The notes under the pieces are model-generated. The model was given only the letters and a program-made list of their open reading frames with translations, was not told the DNA's origin and searched no databases. From Bugulina stolonifera (taxonomy: Eukaryota; Bryozoa; Gymnolaemata; Cheilostomatida; Bugulidae), in contig OW285189.1 in NCBI GenBank assembly GCA_935421135.1, positions 13,103,072 to 13,167,071 of the forward strand: a stretch of 64,000 bases of DNA, given 5' to 3'. The translations under genes were made by a program, and so were the position numbers. Shown in pieces: positions 32,601-46,199 of this stretch (the first letter of the stretch is position 1; every line of letters starts with the position of its first letter).

Positions 32601-35600
32601 TAAGTAACATTGATAAAGCATGGCAGTTTTCTAGTGCGCACGTGCCGGGTAACCCGTAACTACATGATTAATGAATGGATTTAATTAGTTGTTTTTCATT
32701 GATGGACTTGTTTACATTCAGGTAGGCAATATGGCAATATAGTCAAATTATTAATCAACAACAAATTGGTGGCCAATTCTTCTGCGCCAACACACAGCTA
32801 TTGGTACAAAAGTATCCTTGCCAAGTTCCCCTGGTGGAAATGGGGGAAATTCATCATTTGATTTGGGGGTGTGCAGATTGAATGGGGTTGGGTATTTACA
32901 TGTACGTCTTAGTTGAAAAGGAGGGAGTTTCCTACGGATTCAGAGAGACTAGGCAAGTATGCCCCAATGTGAATAAGCTTCTGGTATTCACAAAACTTTT
33001 GTTAGAGAAAGTTCAAATTAGGTGCAATGAAAAAAATTTAAGATAGCCTTTGTTCCTTGCCAAAACTAAAGTAAGAGAAGTTGTCTTCTCGACATGTTAT
33101 TGGTTGATTGCCCACAAATCAGTCTCTATCCAAATCTTTTCACTCCTGCATCTAGTAGAAATTTTCACAGAAGGCAGTGTCGAATGCATATCTATATATG
33201 CAGTTCCAATGCTGGCCTCAACTCGCATGGCCTGTAGACCCTGGTATTATTGTAATTGGCCTGCTCTGGCAATGGTTTTACATGTAATGGGTAGGGGCAC
33301 TAGTAAAATAATAATTACTGCGTACCTGACGATAAAAGGACTGCAACAAGTGAGCATTATCTTTTTCTCGCTATAAACATGTTCCTGCTGTCGAGTATCC
33401 ACTATATGCCTTTTCTTTAGACATTTTAAAGCATAAGTCCGTTTTGGGTCTTTGCTACACTGCACCTGTAATTGAGGGGTAAATTATCGGGAGTTTGCTA
33501 CACTGCAACTATAATTAATGAGTAGATTATAGATAGTATCAACTGCCCACACTCTGCTAACTGTAGGCGGGCACAATTCTCCTCACAATTTTATGCCTAG
33601 ACCTTGATAACGAATGGATGCCGTATTTTGGCAGCATAGAAGACACCTGTTAGATTGAATGCATACTTTGATAAGGCGTGAGAGATCAAATAGGAGCCAA
33701 GTAGGATAAAATATATATCAATTAACTCAGGCATTACTTAAAATGGTCATGTTGTGTTTTGCGTCTGCTACAGTTTACAAAATCACCTTGGGAAATGTCA
33801 CAGCAGCAAAACTGCCAAGAAGCTGGAATTGCTTATCTATCGTGACACAAATGAAATAGTTTTGTACAAATCAATTACGTTAGTAATCATCAACACTACT
33901 GTACATTGTATAGTAATACTTTGTAGAGTCACGCTGGTAATAAATTTACAAAAATATTGCAATTGCTGATGACAAATGCCGCCTACTAGACTAATGCGAT
34001 TATCCAAAAGTAGGATATCCTATTCTGAAAAAGATAACTATTCGACTGAAGACCGATTATAATAATAAAACATGAAAATAATTACACATAATACACAAAA
34101 TACGTTATGTCTGGTGTATGCATCACACACGTAATCTGGTGTCCAAACTAGTGATAGACTAGACCTACCAGTTCAACCCGGCCAAATCCACCAATTCCTA
34201 AAGTGGTAATTTTGTTTAAATCTTTGAGCTGCCAATGCTTGAACTCCTCTTCAAATGAGATCCGCTTTGAACCAGTAGATAAGTCTGATTCACTTCCCGA
34301 TTGACTGTCTTTCCTACAATTTCCCTCTTGATACAGTATTATCTATACATAGGCGCATTATAACACAAGTCATTCAATTTATTCTCATGAAATCTTTTAG
34401 GAATTTTGGAGTATTGCACAAGTTAAGCATTTACTTCTGCCAGACTGGTTGCTGAAACCAGTAAAATACTAGCAGTTTAGGGTTTAGTTGTATTAGCCTG
34501 GCTGTGGGTTAAAAAAGCGGAAGCATTGTCAACATGAAACGGCTAAAGCAAGCTGTCTAACACCTACGAAATAGTACTACTTTTATATGATTGGCCAAAA
34601 CATAAAAACGGCTCCACCTTAATTAAGTAATATATACATGGCGGTTATCTAAATTAACGTGTACCATGAAGGTCGCTTCCACCGTCCTTGTCAAGTACGA
34701 TTCATCACAAAATGTGTAAACAGACTCACGTGTGTCATAAAATATAGGATAGATTATAATAAGATGGTACCACATAATAGCATAATACGGTAGGTATGTA
34801 GTAACTTAATACATTTTCATAAAAAATTGCAAAAGAATTTCATTCCTGTGCCAAATAGTAAATTCTTTCATGTTTGTATCCTACACATCAACCACCAATT
34901 TAACAGTCTAACCAATTCTTTGTTATTTACAAGCCTATGAACTAAAGTGACTAAAAGCCCTCATGCTTGCTAATGAACATCTGTGATGGTCATGCACTAC
35001 ACAGATTTTTTCCAAAGCTCCAAAGCTAAACTTACCTGAATATCCTGGTCCAACAAATAAAGTTACAACAGAGTTACAACAGTGTGAAAAATGATATAAA
35101 ACTATCCGCTGTAATCGGTGAAAAGCAATAACCATGCTATACTGCAACAGGTTCTTTGGTGTATAATACATATAATTAAAAATCAGCTTTAGATATGAAA
35201 GTGATTCACAAAAGATGCAGTGATTTGGTTACTTGGGTGACAAATTCAGTGTCCTTTTACTCCTGAAAGGAAGAATGTAAACCCTTTACCTGGCATGGGA
35301 GAAGGTGGATAGACTCACTCACACCAACAGAATAAAAAAGTTACTGATGTACGTATATCTCAGTATTTGTACCAAAACTATTAATATACCACTTGTAGAA
35401 AACTATTTAGAACAAATGACTTTCATCCTGCCCATGGTTCAACAATGGTAGCCCTGTTACTTTTTTCAACATTGAATAAAAATGCTCTCCATTGATGGGT
35501 ATGAGCTATGAATAAAAAGCAGAATTGGAATAGCTACTATTTACTGAACAACAAAGTGAGCAACCTGTTTGAACCCATGAGTTGGCTAAGTGTAGGTATT

Positions 35601-38600
35601 CTACATGTATTTGTTTGTGCTTGATCATCAACTTTATAGAGTTTCTTGTTGTTGGGTCACAATAATGTACTTTGTAGTCAGATTGAGCTACCTTTTACAG
35701 TACAGTGTGCTGTGTAATAATAAGTAGGTGGTAGATGTTATTATAGACATTGTCATAGTACTGCAGTGTAGTATATTTATCTTGTAAATGACCAATGCCA
35801 ATTTGGACATAACTTGGACCGGCAGTCTCTAAATTCTGGATGATGTTGTGTGTTGCTGGCTATGAGGATATGGATAGATGGACATAATTCTATGTAGGTG
35901 GTGTTGTGACATTTTGCTATTATTTGACCCTACGTCCTTCCCAAGTTCAGTATGATAGCTGTCACATATACTACTCACCATTCGGCTTGTCTTTGCCTAT
36001 CACCATAGTCCTTTTCAAATGCTTCCAAGTTTCCAATATGTTTAGTGAAAGCTCTAAAAATATTAGCTATGTTATACAACATCATACACTGGCAAACTGA
36101 ATACAGGTGGGAACGTTCTTATACTGTAGGCCTACAAAGAATGCAGATTTAATAATTCAATTCTCTCTAATACCTTGTTAAAAGTATTCACGATTTTAAA
36201 CTTAGAAATGCTTTAACCTCAGCACAGTTTTTGCTATCAACCATATAAAGAAAGAAAAAGAAAAGCAAGACCACTGTGTAGGTTTTCTCCGACAATAACC
36301 AGCCACTAGTGGGAGTTGTGTTTTCTTTCCGAAGTACTTAATTCGGGGAAAACAACTCCCAAAAACATAAATTTGCCAATACTGCGATACAAATAATGCC
36401 ACATTGGGTAGGTAATTCCAAAAGTACATGCACATGTAACATGTATGCAATGTAAATTCAAATCAACTAACACAGTTATGCAGGAGTCAAATAGGTGCCC
36501 CTATTTATTCTAATGGGACACCAATCACATATTTTAGTAAAAGGTCATTGACCTACTCTGTACTCAAGGTGAGAAGCTTGACTCCAGGAGCCAGGGCTAT
36601 AATATTAGCAGTGCGTCTCTCTTCTGTGAGCAGTGCCCTTTCACCAAAGTATTCCCCTTTACTCAACACTCTGACTTGCTGGGCCTCGTCATATCCCACA
36701 ATTCTCTGTGTAACAGAGACTTGTCCTTCCGATATGACATAAAAAGTGTCACCTTCTTGGCCCTCTCTCACAATGTATTCCCCTTCTTCAAATGTGTCCT
36801 AAGCCAAGCAGATAGAAGATATAAAAATTAGTATTTATATGAAAAACATACAACATGTTGGACTATTAAACGGAATGGTACCAGTTTTGTTGTATTAAAT
36901 ACTGCTTATTTGATCACGTTAGTAAAAACTTACCACTTCTAATGCATCTGCTACTTTGGACATCTCTTCTTTACCAAGTTGCTTCAAGATATGAACACTA
37001 CAAGGAAAATAAAATATGCAATCAAAGTAACATGTACGAACAGCCACTACACCAAAGAACTACTTCCTAATATTATGCATTACACCTGCTTAATACCATA
37101 CTACAGTACAAATGCTAGATAATACATCCAACCAATCTGACATTATACATGTACATTAAAACACTAACATTCTAATAATTGTACCTGATTCTAGCAGAGA
37201 GAAGATAACTTTCAAATGCTAACATAGTGAACATACATATACATTAGTTGTTACTTTTATAAAAGTATTTCTTACAGAGAAAAGATTTAAGTTTCAAATT
37301 CCATAGTTTATTACAGGAGAATGGCGAATAAACTTACCTTCTGAGGAATTCTATGCGCTCATTACGTATTTCTAGTCCTGTACGCATCATAATTGCCTGG
37401 AACACCTTTCTCTCCAACGACCATACCTTGGCAGTCTCGAGTGCTAATAAGAGAAGAGAGCTGATTATGTTTGAATGGCTAAGAAAAAAGAAAAATATTT
37501 GTGTTTCAAATTTACTAGCTGAATCTGCAATAATGCATGACAGTAATACAGGTACTTTGCTGCCGTTTTTAGTAACATTTGGAGTTGCCACTCCTTTTTA
37601 TAATTTGAGTAGGGCACACCTAACAGACTGATAGTTTATGCTATGAGTTATCTTCTCATGATAAAATAATCACAAAGCTTCTACTATAATAAATGCACTT
37701 GAAACCGTCTCGCTGTGCACAGCTGGCTGTGTGCACAACAAGGTAATCAATGCAAATATTTACCTTTTAAATTATTTACTTCCTGTCAACGGAATCAATA
37801 AGTTGCAGAAAATTTAAGTGTTTATGTTGTAATTACTTGTTAAATAATATATTAGATGACTGAGTATATGAATAACAGTAATGTAGTTAAACCAGACTAT
37901 CAAGTTTCCATATCTCATCATGAAATAACTACGAAATGCTACAGTCTTGAATTAAGGCACATACGTCTAATATTTCATACATGTGGAGGTAAACTATGTC
38001 AATTGTATACAGACTATATCTCAACATCTAACTGGTCTCACCTCTGACTGAAGCCGTCCTGGTGCAGCCATACAGAACTGCTAACTCTCCAAATGCCCTT
38101 CCGGGACCCATTGTCCCGACTGTCATACCATTCTTCAGTACTTCTAACTCGCCTCCTTCATACAAATGCATTAAAACATATATACATGTATATTAAAATT
38201 TGACCAACCCCTCCCCACCATAAAAGTTTTTACATTGGAAGAACAACTCCAATCTATCAACTACTACAAGAAATTGTAATCTGTCTCAAGAGCTCAATGG
38301 TATTGCATGTAAATTATATAGTGATGCAATCATAATCAAAATCTACTCAAGATGGTCTTGGGAGATCAATGACTTGTTGGGAATCTTATCAAACTCAGGG
38401 TTCTTTCCTAATAATAGAGTGATGGTACTATAATGAACGACAGACGTTGCTAATGACCAACACAAGTGATAAAACTATCTGTAAATAATGTAACTGAGGT
38501 GTGAGTAACCTGTGTATTATAGACATTAGCTCAACGTGTCACATAATCAGATGTCCATGAGTGACCAAGACTTTAGACTGTCCGAGGCTTAAGATCTTTC

Positions 38601-41600
38601 TATATAAGGATTTAGTTGCAGTGTCAAAGACCTTTACTAATCATCACTAGGATCAGAATACTTATACACTTGTTCAAACAATTTACTTTTCTCCACAGTT
38701 TTATCAGTATCTTAAGTAAACTCAAACATATTTATCATGATAATCCAGCCAGGCAGTTTATAGCATGCATATGTACACGTAGGAACTATCTTGGTTTGTA
38801 CTACGAAGCATAATTTAGTAACTGCAACCATCAACGAGTGTAGTTTTTGTCCTAAATTATTTTAATATTATGCAATAATAACTCATGTTAATTTGGAAAA
38901 ATAGATGCACTCCTGGAAAAAAGGAAGAATATTGCAATGACAGTAATCACATACCTGCAGACACGAAGAAATGGTCACCACCATCCTTCTCTTTGACAAT
39001 GAACTCTCCTTTCTTAAATCTCTCTTCTTTCATACAGTTTACAACTTCAAGTATCTGATTTTTGTCAATCTTTTTCAAGAAGTCATTGTTTGTCAAAGCT
39101 TTCTTGATAAGTTGTCTCTCACTGAAAGAATATATTCCAGCACCGTGTATCATTATACTATGCTACTGATGGTTAATTATATGTAAACAGCTTTATGTCT
39201 CAACAAAATAATCATAGTATATGAAAGCTGCTTCACCATGGCATATGTAGTGTATATGTGTGATTAAATTTATCATTATAGCTGTTTCTATTATATATGA
39301 GCAAAATGATTTTAATAAAAAGATCATTAGAGAAAAACTTCAATGTTAATGTTAAAATGTTTATCCAAATATTTTAGGGGACAAATCTAGAGATTTTATT
39401 TTATTATGACTGTATTAGTCAATGGAGATTCTCTTCTTGCAATAATTGTCCTGTAAAACTTTAAAATACATGCATGCACAAGGTTTGGAAACTCAATGTT
39501 ACACATCAACATGCACATTCAATCTATCTGAATTTACCATATCAAACCTGGAGACAAACCAATATTACTTGTCATATACTATTATAGAAAGTTGAAATCC
39601 CTTGATAATAAAAATTATTTGTCAACTCTGATTAATTCAATATACAATCAGGGCTAATTAGTACCAATACAATGTGGAATATAGTATAGGTTAATAATAA
39701 CTCAGTATTAATTTACTCGTATATTTCCATTTCCCCTTGCCAACCTACGGATAACTTCTGCAAATAAGGAAACTATGATAAGAGTTAGGGGGTATGTTCT
39801 ACTAGCTGGTGATTTTGTAATAATAATAGTTGGGGAGTACTACTGGCTGGTGTTACGGTAATAATAATAGTCAGGGAGTACTACTGGCTGGTGTTACGGT
39901 AATATAGTTGGGGGTGACATGGTGATATAGTGCAATGTTTAATACATACTTGTAGTCCTTCTTGTAGTGTTTTATCTCAGTACGAGCATTAGAATCTGTT
40001 GAGCAATCTCCAGATATACCTTGTTTCTTTCTTGTCTGTCCATCTACCATAGACATGGATGTGTCTTCCTGCAATACCAGCAGATAATATAGTACATAGT
40101 GACTAACAGAGTGGACATTGGGGAACAGAGCTGTGTTATTGCAGCATTGAACAGCTAAATCTGAAGCAGGAGTTTTCTTCTCTATTACTTTGAGCTACCA
40201 ACCTAATTGCCCTAAACACAACACAGATCAAAGGCTACGATATCAGAAAGTTGGAAACCAGCAAGATGTTGTAATATATAATATGGGGGATACTGTAGAT
40301 ACTACATGTAGGCCACATGTATAATTATGTAATGCTAGACACTGCCATCATGAATTATCTTATGAAGACATCAGTAATTATGGTGACTGTTTCAGAAGCA
40401 GATATTGACCCCTGAGAACTGATAGCATAATATCATGATAATAATAAAGTATCTTCAAGATTTTGTCTACCCTCTACCCTACACCACATCACCACAATTA
40501 CATAACATTTATATCATCATAGACATGAATGCAATGTACCACCATATTCTGCAATTCTGTGCTAGTACAAACACAATGTACTTATACACATGACATATAT
40601 AACACACTGACTTGTACAACCATGCTTGCTGCTGTGGATACTGGTAATTAATTGATCGTGTGGTCACCAACTAGTTGGTATAGTGTAAACACATAGTTGG
40701 GAGTCAGAGTTGGTGTTGGAGGTTGGAGTTGGTGAAGGAGTTGGTGTAGTGTAAACGCACCATATTATACATAATGCATTACAATTATAATGGGGCATCC
40801 ATTTGGTGTCAGCAAACTAGTATCTACTAAATATAAAGCAATCATATTATTGTTATTTTATCTGTTCTATTCTATAATTATATTCTATTTGTTTTGGTAC
40901 CTTGATGCGAGAAAGAATATTATGCGCAGGAGTGAGTATATGCTAAGTTAGTTAAGTTATGGAGTCCACAGGGGAGCAAAATATTTTAATGATGTTACTT
41001 GAGGTGTTTTACTGTATTTGTATTTGAAGCACCATGTTGGCTAAACATTTTTCAACTCCAGTGAGATTGGTATATGTATATTATATTACATGGATTACCA
41101 TTACAATAAATGAGACTACATAGTGCATACTGTATTAGTATGATAGTGCTTTAGCTTAGTACAGCATGTCATGTTTCTCCGCCAAAGCTTGGAACGGCGT
41201 ATAGAAATCAATGTCGTATAATATGTTGTACATGTAGACCTATGTGGACAGACAAAATCAAGGTACTTTAATTATTATAATATTATTATGACATATAGCC
41301 TGTGCACCACCCGGCCCATCGATTCAATCCAGTCATTGATTGGACTCGACCAATGATAGAAAAGTTGGACTCTGAGGTGGCGCCCGGTCCTCAGGCTATA
41401 GGCTATATTGCACCCAGGAAAAATTGCAATTTGTCAAAACCCTTTAGGCTGTACTATAGAATTATAATAACTACTATAATATTACATGGTAGTAGTAACT
41501 GATAGGAAGCAGCTAAGGCAGCGTGGAAGCCGTTGCTACAGCAGTATCCTACGGTCTTCTGCAAAGGTTGGCATGACCTAAACTCAGTAGCTACTGCTAA

Positions 41601-43165
41601 ATGGAAACCATTGGTAGACATCCATGTCATGTACCTACACTTATATAGGCCTACTAATAAACTCATAAAAAAGGTATTAGGATACATGTAGGTCTTTTTA
41701 TTTTAATGATTTTTGTAAAAAAAGTCAGTTGTAAATTGAAATTGTGGTAAAACTCACAGATAGAATGACATACAGCTCCACAAGTAGCTAAGCAACAGTG
41801 GGAGATATATGTGATTAATTTTCTACCAAGTAAATTGGTACTGCTGTACTAATGTATTTGATCGACATCGAAGATTTGTAACACGACAAACCACCAGCAT
41901 TTGGTACATTTGTCAACTTGAAAACCACAGAGATAAATCATATCAACCCACTGGTAGGTGTAGTTAGTTTGCTACTCTACTCTACACCTTATGTGTGTCA
42001 TGAGTATACTAGTAACTAGTTAGAAACAGGCTGCTACTGGACACTGTTATCATATAGAGTTAGAGATGTGTGTGTTATAGGAGCAATTAACTAATGAAAA
42101 AGACAATCTCCCCACTTAGAATCTCGATGAAGAACACTGGCTATATCAAAATTATGTAAAGTTGCACCTGCCCTTTAGCCTATTAGATGCATAGACTGGG
42201 GAGACAACGTATGTGTACCTGAATAGTTGCAAGGATGTCAGGCTTTCCTCCCATAACCTTCTGCTGGATTACACATCGCAACTTGTCTACTTCCTCTTTT
42301 AGCTCGCTAATTTCTTTGTCTTTAGATTCGATTGTCTGTTGAGCAGCTAAAAGTTCCGATTTATATCGCTCCATTTCTCTCTTAAATTATAAAAACACTT
42401 TATTGGAAAATGGATCCACAAAAGCAAGTAATAAACCTACAAGTATAATCATTAATAGAGACACTTTAGCAGCTTTGAACACAGAATCTTTTACCACTAA
42501 TAAATAAATTCTCTAACAATAAAATAAACCTAAAACATGGTTGACGCAATGCCTGTTCTACAACAGACTGTCTAATAAAGTTACAAGACAAGTGGCTGGA
42601 TTTTATATCCAGCAGCGATAATATCAAGTCACTTTCTGTATAGAAACTTAATGTATAATTAATAGTATTATCTTAAACTGATTACATGTTTGTTAGAGTA
42701 ATGCCCAGGAGGTAGAAGAACAAGTGTGACTAATTGACTCTTATGTCTAACCTGTGTATTAGATAGATCTTCTTTCATCTTGACAAAGAGCATTTTAGCT
42801 TGGGCAAAGTCGTAGACGTGTCCATCAATAGTGAGATTCATGTTAGATGAAGTGGCTCCGCCACCAGATGCTCCGTTTCCCATGCTGCCCCACAATGACG
42901 CTGTGCTACTCAGTACTTGCTGATTTAAAGCTGCCGCATACTGATACTGATACCATGCTAGTTGATCTGATAACAATGGGTGCACGTGTGCTCTGTTGGA
43001 ATTGTTATTTATATAGTCCTGTTGTGGATGTTGATTATTACCACCAATTCCTGTATCCTGATCAACCATTGGTTGAGCCATGGTGATGTCACCAGTACTC
43101 TCTGTTCTCATTGGTTCATGTTCCATTGTGCTGTGATTTTCTTCAGAGAGGTGCATGGACAGCAT
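29627..43165 (-). CDS. PRKG1-like: cGMP-dependent protein kinase with extended N-terminus
   Basis: Sixteen minus-strand coding exons join in frame into 830 residues: 43165-42752, 42380-42219, 40068-39950, 39121-38955, 38155-38042, 37443-37338, 36997-36934, 36798-36557, 36053-35979, 34313-34169, 33465-33326, 32474-32385, 31763-31622, 31112-30949, 30102-29917, 29789-29627. PKG is the cytosolic Ser/Thr kinase switched on by cGMP. Order: a 138-residue Asn/Gln/Gly-rich N-terminus not seen in vertebrate PKG; a leucine-zipper coiled coil (about 150-185); a pseudosubstrate-like RKKQGIS; cGMP site A ([20 protein letters not shown]); site B ([18 protein letters not shown]), both with the RTA that favours cGMP; kinase with [46 protein letters not shown]; and the AGC tail SGWDEDF. 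All catalytic residues are present. Human PRKG1 has about 670-690 residues. The acceptor at 34313 has a weak pyrimidine tract. Confidence 0.97.
33063..33090. repeat. Copy of the AGTTGTC-TTCTC hairpin family
   Basis: AAACTAAAGTAAGAGAAG followed by TTGTCTTCTC in a PKG intron. The first 11 bases equal the loop word of the hairpin at 6610-6655, which points to common descent rather than chance. Confidence 0.5.
36311..36360. repeat. Imperfect hairpin in a PKG intron
   Basis: GGGAGTTGT...TTTCCGAA (36311-36333) pairs imperfectly with TTCGGGGAAAACAACTCCC (36342-36360). The arm ends (GGGAGTTGT / ACAACTCCC) match other members of the same family. Confidence 0.65.
39785..39913. repeat. About 42 bp tandem repeat, three copies
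   Basis: Copies begin near 39785, 39829 and 39870 and share GGGAGTACTACTGGCTGGTG and a run of TAA triplets. The first copy is diverged. It lies in the PKG intron between 39950 and 39121. Confidence 0.8.
41294..41400. repeat. Short GC-richer inverted-repeat element
   Basis: TATAGCCTG on the left is mirrored by CAGGCTATA on the right, with further pairing (CACCCGG with CCGG/GGTGG blocks) just inside. About 107 bp, richer in G+C than the surrounding PKG intron. Possibly a tiny MITE; no target duplication could be proven. Confidence 0.4.
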
Positions 43166-43310
43166 GGGTTAGAGAGATTCTTCTTATTCTGCATGTAAGT
43201 GAATAACTACATGTACATCCAATAATTACGACAACTATACATGCGCTATAAGTAATCTTACACTACAACTACAATTAATTAATTAATTGTATTAATAGAA
43301 CAGAATCAGC
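43166..43310. other. PKG 5' flank between start codon and hAT element
   Basis: Reading leftward, TTACATGCAG at about 43200-43190 could be a splice acceptor for a 5' untranslated intron, leaving about 24 bases before the ATG. If so, the transposon next to it sits in that intron rather than in the promoter. Confidence 0.35.
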
Positions 43311-43859
43311 CAGTGTTCGAATTGTGGTTATACGGGAGTATACGGCGTGTACCCACCTCAATTTTGGTGGGTACACTGTCAGCAGGCGTGTACCCTCATG
43401 GTAATTGGCTAGTTTTGCTGAAGACACGGCAGTTTTCGCAATCGAAATAGGTTTACTGGTTGCTGAGTGACTGCTGATCGGAAAATTTCCCTCTAATCTA
43501 GCGATCGTTTGATTGATAACAGCGTGTTAAGTCAATCCCGAAATGTCAAAGTAAGTTTATAGTAGCTTGAACCAGCAACCTGCACACAAATAAATCTTTC
43601 TGTTTTACTAACAAAGTTAGTCATTGTATCAATGGTTTCACAGGACTTGAATATGGGTTCCACTTTCTTTAGTATTTTCAGCTTTCCGAATGCGTTTGCA
43701 GAGCCATGAGAACTTTTTGATAAGGACAGTGGCCAAACAGTTGAATCTAAAAGTTTTTTAGCTCTAAACCTAAATCTCAAAAGTAAATTATTGTACTCTA
43801 TTGGGATTTGACGTTTGACTGAGTGATAAATATCGGAGATAGTTGTATTTTTCTTACTT

Positions 43860-44460
43860 TGCTAATAAAATATAAAATAAAATACAAAAATTAAAAATAA
43901 ATATTAATAATAATTTAATATGATCATCCATGATGTTGTATATAACAATAACATAAATATTCGTATTTGTTAGATTATCACTAGAGAAAGAATCTGTATT
44001 CAATAATATAACATATAAATAATAAATCAAACATTATATTAATTATATAAATAAATAAATAATTATTTATTATTTATAGTGATTATTATAAATTATAGAA
44101 CTAGAAATAGAAGTGAATCAATAGAATTAGATAATCAAATGGTAATCATATCATAATGATAACCATAATTATTTATATTTTCATTAATTTTTATATGAAA
44201 TAAATCATTTTGGTAATAATTGTTGTAGCAATACGCCTGCATCAAGTATAAATAAAAATATTGCTTACTGGATTGTCACAAGAACAAGAGTCGATATTCA
44301 ATAAATAAAAATGAAAATATAAAATAGAAATAAATTGTTTTTAATAGAACAGGGAATTAGATAATTAATTTATATTTAATGATCATTATTGTATCGAATA
44401 TTTAATGCAAATAATATAGCAATTGTTGTACTGTTTTATATAAAATATTTTAATCTCATG
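43860..44460. repeat. AT-rich low-complexity block inside the hAT element
   Basis: About 600 bp dominated by A and T with ATAAATAA-like words. No coding potential. Confidence 0.75.
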
Positions 44461-44805
44461 TTGATATTTTTATTCTAGAATAGGTAGGAATACTATTTGT
44501 TTTTGCACATAGTATTGAATTTCAACAGCTATAGGTATTGCACTACTATTACAAACTACTTTCAAGTTTAGTAAGTGAGGCAAAGAGTGAGGTTATGACA
44601 AATTGGAATTCACAGAGAGCTAAGAAGAATCCTGTCACTGTTTAGTCTAGATGGTACTAGTAGAAACTATGTATTTCGATTGAGCTTGGTTTTACTGGTT
44701 GACTGCAATTAAAGTAATAGTTTTGTTTGTATTCTCTATTTTTGTTGTTTTGAGGTGATTCATTGCTTTCAGAAGTCCACAAAAGACCACAGGTAATGAA
44801 GTTGT

Positions 44806-44885
44806 ATGCTGCCTATTAGTGTACTTGCATGCCGCATATTAGTGTACTTGCATGCTGTCTATTAGTGTACTTGCATGCTGCCTAG
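44806..44885. repeat. 23 bp tandem repeat, about 3.5 copies
   Basis: The unit ATGCTGCCTATTAGTGTACT plus TGC is repeated with few changes, inside the hAT element. Confidence 0.88.
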
Positions 44886-45277
44886 TAACCTACATGCATG
44901 ATAGTTTGTCGAGTATTTTAGGTAGCTGAATAGTCTTTTAGGCAATACTATATTTTTAGTTTACATTGAATTTACTGTCAGTATGATTTGATATTTCTTG
45001 CTAAGGTCATTTTCAGCCATGGATTTAACTTTGAGGCCAGTTTTTACTAGTGCTGCCAATTTATAAAACATTTAGCATTTTTGGAAGATGTTGTCACAAG
45101 TGGTGAGGATACTTGTAATACAGTGTTTAGTGATCCAAAGGAAGCTGGTGAGGAATTTAATTTTGCAGAAATGATACCCTAATTTATATTTTTCATATCG
45201 ACTGCTCGCTGGTGAAGCTGTCTTTTTCTAACATTGCTGTACTGGTTTTGTGGCAATGTTTTCTGTTCACTTTTCCA

Positions 45278-45330
45278 GGCGATTAGGCACTGTAGAGACC
45301 ATTGGTTCAAACCCCAGTCAGGGCCCGGTG
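45278..45330 (+). repeat. tRNA-derived SINE fragment (box B-like)
   Basis: GGCACTGTAGAGACCATTGG followed by TTCAAACCCCAGTCAGGGC resembles the box B and 3' arm of a tRNA-derived element. Box A is not convincing and the body does not match the other SINE in this window. Confidence 0.35.
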
Positions 45331-46025
45331 TTTTCATGGATTTGATGCAAGACCTGACAGCTCTCACAGATAAATTCCTTAAATTAACAAAATTATAATA
45401 GTATTAGAGAAAACCCAGTGAGTAGTACATGTACATGTATATATCCTAGATAAATTGGTGAAACTCCTTTACACAGGTATGTATGTTTTATAGGCTTTAA
45501 CCTTTTAACTTTTCCTTATAGCTGTTGTTCAAATAACATTACTGGTGTTATATAATAAAGTCTACAGGTAGGTTGTGACAAGGGAAATACATGTATTTTA
45601 TTGTATAATACTTTTGTTCATTATAATTTTGTTGATAAACTTCAACTCCTCCCCCTCTCTAATGTTGATGTCAATGTCATAGTTGTTTTGTTGAATTACT
45701 ATAGTTTTCATACAGTTGCAGTTACATGCTGTTGTTGTTTGTGTTTATATACTTTTGACAAAATTTACAACTGTAAAATGTTGTAGTTCAGCATTTTGTA
45801 ATAAATAAAGAAGTTGTTTTCTCTTTGACTACATGTACTTTTATTACAGTGAAAGAAAGATAAGGGGAGTTGTCGTGTTTTAAATAGTATAGATCTATTC
45901 ATTCTTACAATCAATGCAGCAGTAATACAAAATTGAAGGACACAAAGCACACTCAGTAGTTTAAAATATAAGGAATGGTCTACATTGGTACCATGTACTC
46001 TGTGTAATGAGGTAAAGGAGCTATC

Positions 46026-46095
46026 GATCATAATTAGAAATTGTCCTCCCTTGTTTTGTCTTGCTGAAATGGGAGAACAACTTCTAATTATGATC
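46026..46095. repeat. 25 bp hairpin near the right end of the hAT element
   Basis: The arm 46026-46050 (GATCATAATTAGAAATTGTC...) pairs with 46071-46095 over 25 positions with two mismatches around a 20-base loop. The inner part (TTGTCCTCCC / GGGAGAACAA) belongs to the AGTTGTC hairpin family. Confidence 0.8.
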
Positions 46096-46199
46096 TGCAG
46101 CTACTGAGTGACCAATGCACCCTTTAGGAAAGGTCCTAAGATTGCAGGTAGGAACCGTGTACCCACCTCATTTGTTCCACTTCGAACACTGGAATCAGC

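Larger units (their letters stand above)
43311..46191. mobile_element. hAT-type DNA transposon, 2881 bp, internally degenerate
   Basis: The ends are CAGTGTTCGAA... and ...TTCGAACACTG, a perfect 11 bp inverted repeat that continues with weaker similarity and a shared GTACCCACCTCA word inside each end. The octamer GAATCAGC flanks both sides (43303-43310 and 46192-46199), an exact 8 bp target duplication as made by hAT transposases. No long transposase frame is left. Short exon-like pieces on the plus strand (ATG at 43543 followed by a GTAAGT donor; an acidic final piece ending in a stop near 45181) may be remains of a gene. The interior also has an A/T block (43860-44460), a tandem repeat, a SINE-like segment and a strong hairpin. 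Confidence 0.9.
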
